From NCBI GenBank assembly GCA_026413865.1, contig JAOAKB010000012.1, positions 1-37,339 on the forward strand: a DNA stretch of 37,339 nt. The letters are read 5' to 3'. The first letter of the stretch is position 1, and each line of letters opens with the position of its first letter. The notes under the pieces are model-generated. The model was not told the DNA's origin and did not search any database. It worked only from the letters and a program-made list of their open reading frames with translations. Shown one piece after another: positions 28,882 through 37,339 of this stretch. A program made the translations under genes and the position numbers. This DNA comes from Nitrososphaeria archaeon (GTDB lineage: Archaea; Thermoproteota; Nitrososphaeria; JACIWG01).

Positions 28882-30054
28882 ATGATGACACCAAGAGAGA
28901 GGATAAAGGCGGTAATGGATTTTAAGAAAACTGACATATTACCATGGTGTGAAAGATTTTATGATGAAACTCTAGTTAAATGGTTAAATGAAGGGCTTCC
29001 AGCAGATAAAGTATTGGTTATAGATTGGGAGGTTAGAGTCGGAGGCGTTTCACTCTTAAACTGGCCAATTATCAAAGGCTTCAATCCATACAAATATTTT
29101 GGATGCTATAATTTTTTGAGTCTCACAGTCCCATTAGACCTTGGTCCTCTTCCAAGATATAGGCAAAGAGTTTTAAGAGAAAATGAAAGGTATGTTGATG
29201 TATTAACACAGACTGGTGCAATTGCAAGAAGATTCAAGGAGGCAGAGCATATTTGGTACAGTATGCCTATGTTTCTAGAGTTTCCTGTAAAAGATAGGAA
29301 AAGTTGGGAAGAATATAAAACGCGTTTGAACCCCAAAGACCCTTGTAGACAGCCAAAGGACTGGAATAAGGAAGCATATATTAGAGTTTTTGAAGAACAT
29401 CAGGATGGCCCCACAGCAATATGCTTAAATGGTTTCTATGGTTTTGGAGCTGAACTAATGGGTATCCCAACATTTTTAACCACATTTTACAAAGATCCGG
29501 AACTTATAAAAGATATGCTAGAACATTGGGAATATTTTACTATCGAGACAATCAGAAATTCTGTTGAAACTTTAAAAGATAAAATTGATTTAGTTTTTTG
29601 GTGGGAAGATTTAGCTGAAAAGAATGGCCCATGTATTTCTCCAAAACTTTATAGAGAGTTCTTACTTCCACACTACAAAAACGTTATAGGTTTCTTGAAT
29701 AAGAATAAAATCCATAGAATTTTGATGGATAGTGATGGTAACCTTTACCCTATTTTAGACCTTATTATTGAAGCGGGAATAACTGGTTTATGGCCTCTTG
29801 AGGTAAATGCTGGAATGGATGCAATAACTGTGAAAAAGAAGTATGGCAATAAACTTTTCCTGATGGGGAATTTGGATAAGAGAGAAATTTCTTTAGGAGG
29901 AGAAAGGATGCGGAAAGAGATTGATGCTAAAGTGCCAATATTAAAAGAGATGGGAGGATACATTCCAGGATCAGATCATTTGATTCATGTTGAATTTTCT
30001 TACAAAAGGTTCATGGAATACGCTAGTTACATAAAACAGATTTTATTGTCTTAG
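28882..30054 (+). CDS. Uroporphyrinogen decarboxylase-fold protein (URO-D / MtaA-CmuA superfamily)
   Basis: MTPRERIKAVMDFKKTDILPW, WWEDLAEKNGPCISPKLYREFLLPHYKNV, LFLMGNLDKREI, GGYIPGSDHLI. Confidence 0.9.
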   Translation: MMTPRERIKAVMDFKKTDILPWCERFYDETLVKWLNEGLPADKVLVIDWEVRVGGVSLLNWPIIKGFNPYKYFGCYNFLSLTVPLDLGPLPRYRQRVLRENERYVDVLTQTGAIARRFKEAEHIWYSMPMFLEFPVKDRKSWEEYKTRLNPKDPCRQPKDWNKEAYIRVFEEHQDGPTAICLNGFYGFGAELMGIPTFLTTFYKDPELIKDMLEHWEYFTIETIRNSVETLKDKIDLVFWWEDLAEKNGPCISPKLYREFLLPHYKNVIGFLNKNKIHRILMDSDGNLYPILDLIIEAGITGLWPLEVNAGMDAITVKKKYGNKLFLMGNLDKREISLGGERMRKEIDAKVPILKEMGGYIPGSDHLIHVEFSYKRFMEYASYIKQILLS

Positions 30055-30061
30055 AATTGAT

Positions 30062-30601
30062 TTACTTAATGATGGTAGATATTTGGTCTACTGGAAGTTT
30101 TGGCGGAGCATCTGGAATTTCTTTAGGATAGCCCACAGGGATTATTGATATAGGTTCACTTCCTTTTGGAAGATTTAAAACCTTTGATAATTCCTCAGGT
30201 CTGAATCCTGAGACCCAACATGCACCAAGACCCATATTAACTGCAGATAAGAGAAGATTTTCTATTGCTGCACCAAGGCCAAGCAAGCCTGGAACACGAC
30301 CCTCATCACCATATCTTGCAGAAACCGGACGAGGGAGGTAACAAACAACTATCACCGCTGACGCAGACTTTATCCATGCTTGTGGAGATGAAGTTTTCAC
30401 GTTCCCCGAATATGTGGTTGAAACTATTTTTTCAATCAACTCTTTATTCTTAACTATAATGAACTCCCAAGGTTGAAGATTTCCAGGCGAAGGCGCAAGA
30501 GATGCATGTTCTACCAATTTTAATAAGATATCATCTGGAACCACCCTTTCTTCAAACAAACGAACACTACGCCTATTTTTGACAACCACCTCAAATTCCA
30601 T
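30062..30601 (-). CDS. Nitroreductase family protein
   Basis: NRRSVRLFEERVVPDDILLKLVEHASLAPSPGNLQPWEFIIV, GLGACWVSGF. Confidence 0.93.
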   Translation of the reverse strand: MEFEVVVKNRRSVRLFEERVVPDDILLKLVEHASLAPSPGNLQPWEFIIVKNKELIEKIVSTTYSGNVKTSSPQAWIKSASAVIVVCYLPRPVSARYGDEGRVPGLLGLGAAIENLLLSAVNMGLGACWVSGFRPEELSKVLNLPKGSEPISIIPVGYPKEIPDAPPKLPVDQISTIIK

Positions 30602-30953
30602 TTTAATCTTTGATAATCCTCAATTTACTTTATTTAAATTTTATTCTTAATATTATTCTGGGCTAAATAATTTTAGTCAAAAATTTTCATGCCAAATCAA
30701 TTATACCAATTTACCACTCTTTTTAGATATTTACTCCAAAAATTGCTTAAAAAACATTTTAATGCCTATAATTGAGATTATTTCAATAAAATATCTTATT
30801 ATAAGGATAATAATATTATTTAATTAGAATTAATTGATTAATAAATTATCCATTGAGAAAAAATGGTATAAAGATTATTATAATCGGTTTTTGAAGTATA
30901 AAATTAAAATTTGACAAAAAAATTTAAATTAAATAAAATATAAGGTCTATTGG

Positions 30954-31331
30954 GTGAACTTTATGACAGAAGGACTAGGTTACCACATAATAGCAGACTT
31001 TTACGGCTGTGAACAAAGTTTATTGGATAATGTTAAACTAATTAGAAAAGTTTTGAGAGAAGCAGCCCTAAATGCTAATATGAAGGCTATAGGTGAAATT
31101 TTTAAGAAATTTACACCCTATGGAGTTACAGGTATTATAGGTCTTGAAGAATCGCATATATCAATTCATACTTGGCCAGAATATGGTTTCGCTAGTGTAG
31201 ACATCTTTACTTGTGGGGAAAAGTCAAAGCCGCATGTTGCCCTAGAGTTGATTAAACTTGTTCTGAAACCAGCAAAAATAAGAGTTAGAGAAATTGAGAG
31301 GGGTGTTTTAACAAAAGTTATCAAGCTTTAA
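30954..31331 (+). CDS. speD: S-adenosylmethionine decarboxylase family proenzyme (AdoMetDC or crenarchaeal arginine decarboxylase)
   Basis: LEESHISIHTWPEYGFASVDIFTCGE with ES processing site. Confidence 0.92.
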   Translation: MNFMTEGLGYHIIADFYGCEQSLLDNVKLIRKVLREAALNANMKAIGEIFKKFTPYGVTGIIGLEESHISIHTWPEYGFASVDIFTCGEKSKPHVALELIKLVLKPAKIRVREIERGVLTKVIKL

Positions 31332-31338
31332 ATAATAT

Positions 31339-33213
31339 TTAAGATAATATTTTATAATATTTTAAAGATTCTTGGGAAAGCTCTTCAACATTTCTGACAA
31401 TTTTATAACTTTTTGAAACAAAATCTGGAAGTAGATTAAGATATCTCTTATATCTTTTATCTCCAAGCACGAAAACAGCCTTATCTTCTTTAGACCTTAA
31501 GGCACGGCCTAAAGCTTGTGAAGCTCTCTTTAAAGCCGGAAGAATGTACGCATAATATTTGCCTTCCTTTTCACCATATAGTTTCTGAAAATATTGGATG
31601 TACAGTTTTGTCTTAACTGTTAACCTTTCGAAAGGAACTCCAACAAGGAACACTCCTTCAAGCTCCTTCCCTGGAAAGTCTACACCTTCAGAAAAACGTC
31701 CAAACATTGTAGCACATAAAACCCCTTTTTGCTCTGATTTCGAACACTCTTTAAAGCTATCTAAGATTTCCCTACCTTTTTTACCACTCATCCCTTCTTC
31801 TTCAAGAAAAAATCTTCTTCCATTTTCAACCACAACCTTTTCTAGACCAGAATCTAAAAGATTCTCTAATATTCTATAGCTTGAAGCATATATTGCTATA
31901 TTTTCTTTGATAACCTTAATGAATATATTAATAGAATTTATGAACGATTTTGCCATTTCCTTCTCAAGTTCTTCACCCTTTGTGGTAAGATACGATGTTA
32001 TAATTGTATGCACATTTTTTTCATCAAATATTGATGGAAATGATCGCCCAACATAGTTTCCTAAGCCTATAACTCTAGTGAATTCATCTATAGGATTTAG
32101 AGTTCCTGAACAAAAAATACATCTATACGAAAGATTCCAAATGTTTGAAAGAGTTTCACTTACTCTCATATCAAACATTTCAAGTCTAACCTTACCCTTT
32201 CTATCCTTGCTTAATATGAAAGCAACGCCTTCAACATCAAAATTTTTTATCGAATTCTCGAAAAACAAACTTAAATGATAAAGGCTTGACCTTGGCACCA
32301 AATTTTTTCTAAACCGCTCCATCCTGACAATAAGACCTACTCTATGCAGTCTTTTTATCATGTTAACAAATTCTGCCTGACCAAATTTTTGTACAAAACC
32401 TTTGAAGTCAAACTCCTTTTCTTCCTCTACATCCTCGCATTCAGACTTTAGAAATTTAAGAAAATTTTTTAGGAAATCTACTAGTTCTCCACCTTTCGGG
32501 TAAAAGCTTTTAGCCTCCCTTACCGCCTTCAAGATCCCAGTCTCCGAAATAGAATCAGAATTTAGACTCATGCATGCATTTTGGAGATTATGTGCTTCAT
32601 CAACTACAAGAAAGGCATTTTTTAATTTTAAACCGTAATTTACAACCCATCTTACATTTTCATTAAGTATATAGTTGTAGCTCATTGATATAACGGTCGC
32701 TTCAGGTAAAAGCTTTAACTGAAAATAATACGGACAAATATTTAAACGCTTACATTCTGAAAGAATTTGAGAATATAGCATGGGATCTCTGAATCTGTAA
32801 AACACTCTTTCAGGGAGATTCTGATAATATATGCAATCATTCTTATGCAAATCACAAATATACTTAGCATCTTCATGATCAATTTTTCCCTTAATTTTCA
32901 TATCCTTAATAAGTAAACACATATCGCGTTTCCCACGAAAAGAAAAACCAAAAAATTTAAAGCCACCTTTTTCCACTATACGCTTAAGTTCCTCAATAGG
33001 TCTATCTATTTCGTTACCTGTTCTCACAACCCAAACAATTTTACGTCCTTCATGAAAAGCTTTAGGAAGCAATGCGGCTAGAATAAGTGGAGTTTTACCG
33101 AAGCCAGTAACTGCATTTATGACTAAATTTTTATCATCCACATTATATTTAATAAACTCTAGAAACTCTTTTTGATATTCCCTGAATGAATATGGAAAAA
33201 TTTCTTTATGCAC
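31339..33213 (-). CDS. XPD/Rad3-like superfamily 2 helicase
   Basis: VTGFGKTPLIL (Walker A), VDEAHN, inter-motif cysteines (MCLL, YICDL/NDCIYY, SECKRL, NICPYY), RASQALGRALRS. Confidence 0.9.
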   Translation of the reverse strand: MHKEIFPYSFREYQKEFLEFIKYNVDDKNLVINAVTGFGKTPLILAALLPKAFHEGRKIVWVVRTGNEIDRPIEELKRIVEKGGFKFFGFSFRGKRDMCLLIKDMKIKGKIDHEDAKYICDLHKNDCIYYQNLPERVFYRFRDPMLYSQILSECKRLNICPYYFQLKLLPEATVISMSYNYILNENVRWVVNYGLKLKNAFLVVDEAHNLQNACMSLNSDSISETGILKAVREAKSFYPKGGELVDFLKNFLKFLKSECEDVEEEKEFDFKGFVQKFGQAEFVNMIKRLHRVGLIVRMERFRKNLVPRSSLYHLSLFFENSIKNFDVEGVAFILSKDRKGKVRLEMFDMRVSETLSNIWNLSYRCIFCSGTLNPIDEFTRVIGLGNYVGRSFPSIFDEKNVHTIITSYLTTKGEELEKEMAKSFINSINIFIKVIKENIAIYASSYRILENLLDSGLEKVVVENGRRFFLEEEGMSGKKGREILDSFKECSKSEQKGVLCATMFGRFSEGVDFPGKELEGVFLVGVPFERLTVKTKLYIQYFQKLYGEKEGKYYAYILPALKRASQALGRALRSKEDKAVFVLGDKRYKRYLNLLPDFVSKSYKIVRNVEELSQESLKYYKILS

Positions 33214-33310
33214 TACAAACTGCTACAGTTTTGAACCAATATAAAAATTTTCCAGCAGACTGATGCCTTAAATAAAGATAAAGAATATAAACACATAAAA
33301 AGATGGTTGG

Positions 33311-33577
33311 TTGATAATGATAATACATACGAGAATCAAGGACAACAAGATAACTATACCTGATCAGCTTATTGAAAAATATGGTATTACAGAAGACAAA
33401 CTGGTGATTTTAATGGATGTGGGGAACGGTATACTAATAAAACCCACATCTTATAAAGTGCCAAAAGAAGTTATTGTAAAGGAAAAGTCTTCCGTTGAAA
33501 ATGATATAGAAGCTATAATTTCAGAAATAATAAAACAACAGCAAGAAGAAAAAGTTAAAGAAACGATAGTCAAGTAA
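33311..33577 (+). CDS. AbrB/SpoVT-like DNA-binding protein
   Basis: IHTRIKDNKITIPDQLIEKYGITEDKLVILMDVGNGILIKP. Confidence 0.75.
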   Translation: MIMIIHTRIKDNKITIPDQLIEKYGITEDKLVILMDVGNGILIKPTSYKVPKEVIVKEKSSVENDIEAIISEIIKQQQEEKVKETIVK

Positions 33578-33624
33578 TAGGATAGAAAAATATTTATTTC
33601 CAGAAATCAAATCTGATTGTTGAA

Positions 33625-33696
33625 GGTGGGGTGTCGGAGCGGCTACGAGTCCGCCTGCAGAGCGGATATACAGGGGTTCAAATCCCCTCCCCACCT
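33625..33696 (+). tRNA. tRNA-Cys(GCA)
   Basis: 7-bp acceptor GGTGGGG/CCCCACC, anticodon arm TCCGC-CTGCAGA-GCGGA, T arm AGGGG-TTCAAAT-CCCCT, discriminator T; no intron, no encoded CCA. Confidence 0.95.
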
Positions 33697-33769
33697 CATT
33701 AACAAAATTCACAGCAGAAATAATTTTAGAAATATAAAGCCTTTTAAGGTATTAAGGAACACACATGCT

Positions 33770-34444
33770 ATGATGAATAAAAAAGATGTTGATAATAAAA
33801 GTATTCGCGCACGTTTTGAAAACTATCCTAAGATAGTTAAGGAAATCATTAATTCATCAGATAATCTAGAGTTTTCCATACTTAATGTATTACATTTGTT
33901 ATCAAAAGAAAATCCTGATGAAGTGTATAGAGCTTGCAAAATTTTTTTGAACGCTTTAGGCGACTACTATATTGTAAATAGTGGGCACCTTGGATTATGT
34001 GACATGTGGTTAAAAGATACAGCATTTCCAGGTGACATTATAATCTACTCTGTACCCTCAAGATTAAAAACAAACGATCTAATCCAATATTTGGCAGTAA
34101 ATTTAGAAAATAATAGGACAATCATTGTGCATGCTAGAATAATTTCATTGTTAGAAAATAATTTAGTAAAGGTTAAAGACATATTCACACAGGAAGAGAA
34201 GATAATACCACAACTTCATATAATAGGAAAGGTTGTAAAGATAATTCCCTTTGGAAGTAATGAATGGAATGAACTCTATCCTAGGATAGGTTATGAAAGC
34301 AACGATATACACATAAGGCAAGTGATAGACGCTTATATTGGGAGCATAAGTGATCCAAAAAACAAGTATTACTCAAAAATGAGCAAAGAAGAAAAAGAGA
34401 GATTGCTTGATGAACTAAATTTACGCAAGGCACATTTTACCTAA
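33770..34444 (+). CDS. Hypothetical protein with S24/S26 signal-peptidase-like beta fold (tentative)
   Basis: FPGDIIIYSV...IVHARIISL...LHIIGKVVKIIPFG. ORF-track start at 33617 rejected because it runs through the tRNA. Confidence 0.6.
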   Translation: MMNKKDVDNKSIRARFENYPKIVKEIINSSDNLEFSILNVLHLLSKENPDEVYRACKIFLNALGDYYIVNSGHLGLCDMWLKDTAFPGDIIIYSVPSRLKTNDLIQYLAVNLENNRTIIVHARIISLLENNLVKVKDIFTQEEKIIPQLHIIGKVVKIIPFGSNEWNELYPRIGYESNDIHIRQVIDAYIGSISDPKNKYYSKMSKEEKERLLDELNLRKAHFT

Positions 34445-34531
34445 TAAAAATAGCTGTTGGTTAAAGTTAATTTAAGTTAAATTTATCTTTTTTAGAAAAA
34501 TTTAAAATGACTTTTGCATAAACTAAGTTCA

Positions 34532-35371
34532 ATGAGTGCTAGGACACAGAAACTACAGAAAATTGCTACTGAAAGCATAATTTTAGATATATTAAGTAAG
34601 CAACCACGAATAAGATGGAAGGAATTGAAACAGAAAAGTGGGCTAAGTTCCAGAACCTTAAGCGACCGTTTGAAAAGTTTAATGGACAAAAATTTAGTTA
34701 AAAGGAAAGTTGATCCTTCAACATATCCTCCAGCAACATACTATGAAGTAAATCTTGCAGTGGATTTGAGCACTATAACTGATGGCGAAATATATCTGGT
34801 TTTTAAAAGCTTTTTTGATAAGAAAAACAGGTCTGCTGGATTGTTTGCTATTATCGAGAAGGATAATCCTAGAAGCATTTTAGAGAATGTTTTAAAAAGC
34901 ATTTGGCATGATTTTCTTTTCACATTAAATTTTTGCTTAGAAAATTACCAATATTCTAAACATATTGCTGTACTTTATCAGACCATATTTAACATTCAAA
35001 TGGAACAAATAATGGGATATACGTTAAAAAATTTTAAGTTTGCTGAACAAATAAAACAAATTTTTAATGAATATTTAGAAAGTCAGAAAAAGATACTGGA
35101 AAGCACGCTTTCTGATGTATTACTTGGTTTCAAGGATAAAGAATTGGCAAAAGCAGTTCTCATATTATACTATAAAGAAGCATTTCTGCTTGATATGGAA
35201 CTATATATATTTCTTGCCCAACTTTCACAGTCGCTAGAATTACGGAAAAAACTTGAAAAAGAATTCGGCCAACCAGTAGATGAAGAGAGACTAAATAATC
35301 TAATTGCCGAAGAAGGTTGGAAAGATATAGAAAGTTTTAGTACAGCAGTTAAGAGGGCTACAAGTTCATAA
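34532..35371 (+). CDS. Winged-helix transcriptional regulator
   Basis: ILDILSKQPRIRWKELKQKSGLSSRTLSDRLKSLMDKNLVKRKV. Confidence 0.8.
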   Translation: MSARTQKLQKIATESIILDILSKQPRIRWKELKQKSGLSSRTLSDRLKSLMDKNLVKRKVDPSTYPPATYYEVNLAVDLSTITDGEIYLVFKSFFDKKNRSAGLFAIIEKDNPRSILENVLKSIWHDFLFTLNFCLENYQYSKHIAVLYQTIFNIQMEQIMGYTLKNFKFAEQIKQIFNEYLESQKKILESTLSDVLLGFKDKELAKAVLILYYKEAFLLDMELYIFLAQLSQSLELRKKLEKEFGQPVDEERLNNLIAEEGWKDIESFSTAVKRATSS

Positions 35372-35496
35372 ATTATCCTAAAATATTGTAAATTTTATAA
35401 ATTTTTACTTTATCTAAATTTTAAATCCTTTTTGATAAAAATTTTTTTATTCTATTTTATTTTAAATAGAGAAAAGATAGGAAAGACTGATAATGC

Positions 35497-35771
35497 ATGA
35501 CCATAACGACCAAAATTAGAAATGAGTATGTGGACATTCCTGTATCTTTATAAAAAGATATAGAATGTGAAATAGAACAATGTTAGAAATTGTTCCATTG
35601 GGGGAAGGCTTATTACTTAAACCTATGATTGTAACTAAAAAGAAGAACGATTTAATTGATAAATATATTTCAAGGATAAAGCAGATTAAAGATAGTGATA
35701 TAATAGCTATTGTCTCTGAAATATCTCGTCAAAGCTCAAAAGTTCTAGTTCAAGAAAATACGACAAAATAA
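35497..35771 (+). pseudogene. Frameshifted AbrB-like paralogue
   Basis: MTITTKIRNEYVDIPVSL* in one frame, then LEIVPLGEGLLLKP...IIAIVSEISRQ in another; parallels the intact gene at 33311-33577. Confidence 0.6.
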
Positions 35772-35806
35772 AAAAGGGGTAGGAGTAACTAAATCTTTAC
35801 TTGTGA

Positions 35807-35992
35807 TCACTCTAACGTTATTGCACCTACTGGGCAACCGTCCGCTGCAGCTTGACAATCACACTTATCACATGCGTTAGGATTTTTCACATGGGATTTA
35901 CCATCATCGCCTAACTCGAATACATCTGGACAGATTGCCACACAGGCTCCGCAGCCAATACATGCGTCTTGGTCTACTTTTGGTTTTGGCAT
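35807..35992 (-). CDS. Ferredoxin, 4Fe-4S
   Basis: MPKPKVDQDACIGCGACVAICPDVFELGDDGK...CDKCDCQAAADGCPVGAITLE. Confidence 0.93.
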   Translation of the reverse strand: MPKPKVDQDACIGCGACVAICPDVFELGDDGKSHVKNPNACDKCDCQAAADGCPVGAITLE

Positions 35993-36100
35993 ACAGTAGG
36001 ATAATTTTTTTATAAATAAAAATGTTTTCAAGAATATGAATTATAATTTTTACTTTAGTTAAATTTATATAGGCAATTCCTATGAGTGAATAGGAATCTG

Positions 36101-36841
36101 ATGGCTGCCTCCAGGAAGTATAGGATTGGGTATGTGATTCCGGGAATAGGACTTACACTTGAAGAAGCAGAGAGGAGGAAGAAAATAGCAAACAAAATTG
36201 TTGAACATTCTAGTGTTGATATAGTTTGTGTTGATAGTGGACCGCTTACAATAGAAAATTGTGTAGAAGAAGCATATGCTGCATCTTCATATCTTTCAAA
36301 GATTTATAGTTTGCAGGATTTATATGATGCATTTGTTGTTGGATGCTTTGGAGACCCTGGACTGCGTGCTGCTAGAGAGCTTGTAAATAAACTTGTGGTT
36401 GGGCCTGCGGAATCAACGTTACATCTTACATCACAGTTGGCGGACGCGTTTATAGTTATCTCACCTTTAACAAATACGGTTATACTTACAAAACATATGA
36501 TACATTCGTATGGTTTTGGTGAAAAGGTTACAGCGATAGTTCCTGCAAATATTCCTGTTATAGAATTTATAGAAAATAGGGAGGAAGCTTCTAAGAAACT
36601 TGCTGGACTTATTCTTAATACTGTTAAAGAAAAGGGTGGAGATGCTGTAATTTTAGGCTGTATGTCAATGGGATATGCCCTTGTTGATGAACTTCTAATG
36701 GATAAGACCAATTTGCCTATAATAAATCCTGTTAAAGTTTCTTTAAAAACAGCTGAAATGCTACTTTCACTTAACCTTAAACAGAGTATTAAAAGTTTTC
36801 CAAAACCAGACTATAATAAATTAAAACATCTGTTGGATTAG
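36101..36841 (+). CDS. Asp/Glu/hydantoin racemase family protein
   Basis: RIGYVIPGIGLTLEEAERRKK, VGCFGDPGLRAARE and VILGCMSMGY (two catalytic-type Cys). GTG at 36086 is an alternative start. Confidence 0.88.
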   Translation: MAASRKYRIGYVIPGIGLTLEEAERRKKIANKIVEHSSVDIVCVDSGPLTIENCVEEAYAASSYLSKIYSLQDLYDAFVVGCFGDPGLRAARELVNKLVVGPAESTLHLTSQLADAFIVISPLTNTVILTKHMIHSYGFGEKVTAIVPANIPVIEFIENREEASKKLAGLILNTVKEKGGDAVILGCMSMGYALVDELLMDKTNLPIINPVKVSLKTAEMLLSLNLKQSIKSFPKPDYNKLKHLLD

Positions 36842-36843
36842 TT

Positions 36844-37339
36844 ATGCCAAGTGGGACAAAAGAATATCTTTTAAAGAGGGTTCTGATCGGGCTTGCAATG
36901 GTTCCGGCTGTAATTATATTTACATTCCTTTTACTAAAACTTGCACCTGGGGACCCTGCTGTACTTATGGCAGGAGAGACTGCTACAAAAGATTATATTG
37001 AGATGATTAGAGAAACATATGGACTGAATAAGCCTTTACATGAGCAGCTTATAATATATTTAAGCAAACTCTTTACTGGAGATTTTGGATATTCATTTAC
37101 TTTTAAAAGGCCAGTACTTAACGTTATCTTGGAGAGAGTACCAACAACACTCCTTTTAGCTGGTACGGGTGTACTTATTGCAATATTTTTTGGTATAGTT
37201 TTAGGTGTTGTTGCTGCAATAAGGAAAGATACTGCGATAGATAATATAATATCATCTCTAACTCTAATTTTTTATTCTATACCCATTTTTGCCCTTGCAC
37301 AATTTTTAATTTTATTCCTCGTTATCCAGTACAGGCTCT
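36844..37339 (+). CDS. Dipeptide/oligopeptide ABC transporter permease (DppB type), 3' truncated by window edge
   Basis: Open to window end, absent from ORF track: MPSGTKEYLLKRVLIGLAMVPAVIIFTFLLLKLAPGDPAVLMAGETATKDYIEMIRETYGLNKPLHEQLIIYLSKLFTGDFGYS. Confidence 0.9.
   Translation, partial: MPSGTKEYLLKRVLIGLAMVPAVIIFTFLLLKLAPGDPAVLMAGETATKDYIEMIRETYGLNKPLHEQLIIYLSKLFTGDFGYSFTFKRPVLNVILERVPTTLLLAGTGVLIAIFFGIVLGVVAAIRKDTAIDNIISSLTLIFYSIPIFALAQFLILFLVIQYRL

Noticed and set aside
30602-30953. Very AT-rich divergent gap considered as replication origin
   Set aside because: No recognisable origin-recognition repeats and no cdc6/orc gene nearby; likely promoter region.
33617-33769. N-terminal 51 codons of ORF 33617-34444
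   Set aside because: They translate through tRNA-Cys; the real start is likely 33770 or 33773.
33625-35771. Integrated element with attachment repeats at tRNA-Cys
   Set aside because: No copy of the tRNA 3' end and no integrase seen downstream in the window.
36304-36711. 135-aa minus-strand ORF
   Set aside because: Antisense to the racemase; no motif.

Overview
AT-rich archaeal chromosomal window, probably from a thermophilic, Thermoproteota-like organism (inference from family content, low certainty). It carries about 33 supportable protein genes, one tRNA-Cys(GCA), truncated genes at both ends, and several degraded genes between ORFs. Main blocks: (1) a tungsten-enzyme operon, AOR + 78-aa protein + MoaD-like protein + radical SAM/SPASM maturase, next to an AMP-forming acetyl-CoA synthetase; (2) a bipartite lipoate ligase (LplA + LplB); (3) a glycoside block (GH1, MFS, GH4) plus a sugar nucleotidyltransferase, an HtrA-like protease and a uronate-dehydrogenase-like SDR; (4) a trpB2 gene in an apparent operon with a ParB/SerK-like protein, divergent from an HTH-ACT regulator, with two GTAC/TATA-type palindromes on the promoters. 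I read this last block as a candidate phosphoserine-fed tryptophan synthase module and consider it the best lead; (5) an XPD-like helicase, SpeD, AbrB-like proteins, ferredoxin, an Asp/Glu/hydantoin racemase and the start of a Dpp-type permease. Noncoding signals include a GTTTA-N3-TAAAC palindrome family confined to two convergent intergenic regions, two vapC/PIN pseudogene remnants, and a frameshifted AbrB paralogue. No CRISPR, rRNA or transposase was seen. All family names come from reading motifs in translations; no database search was run.
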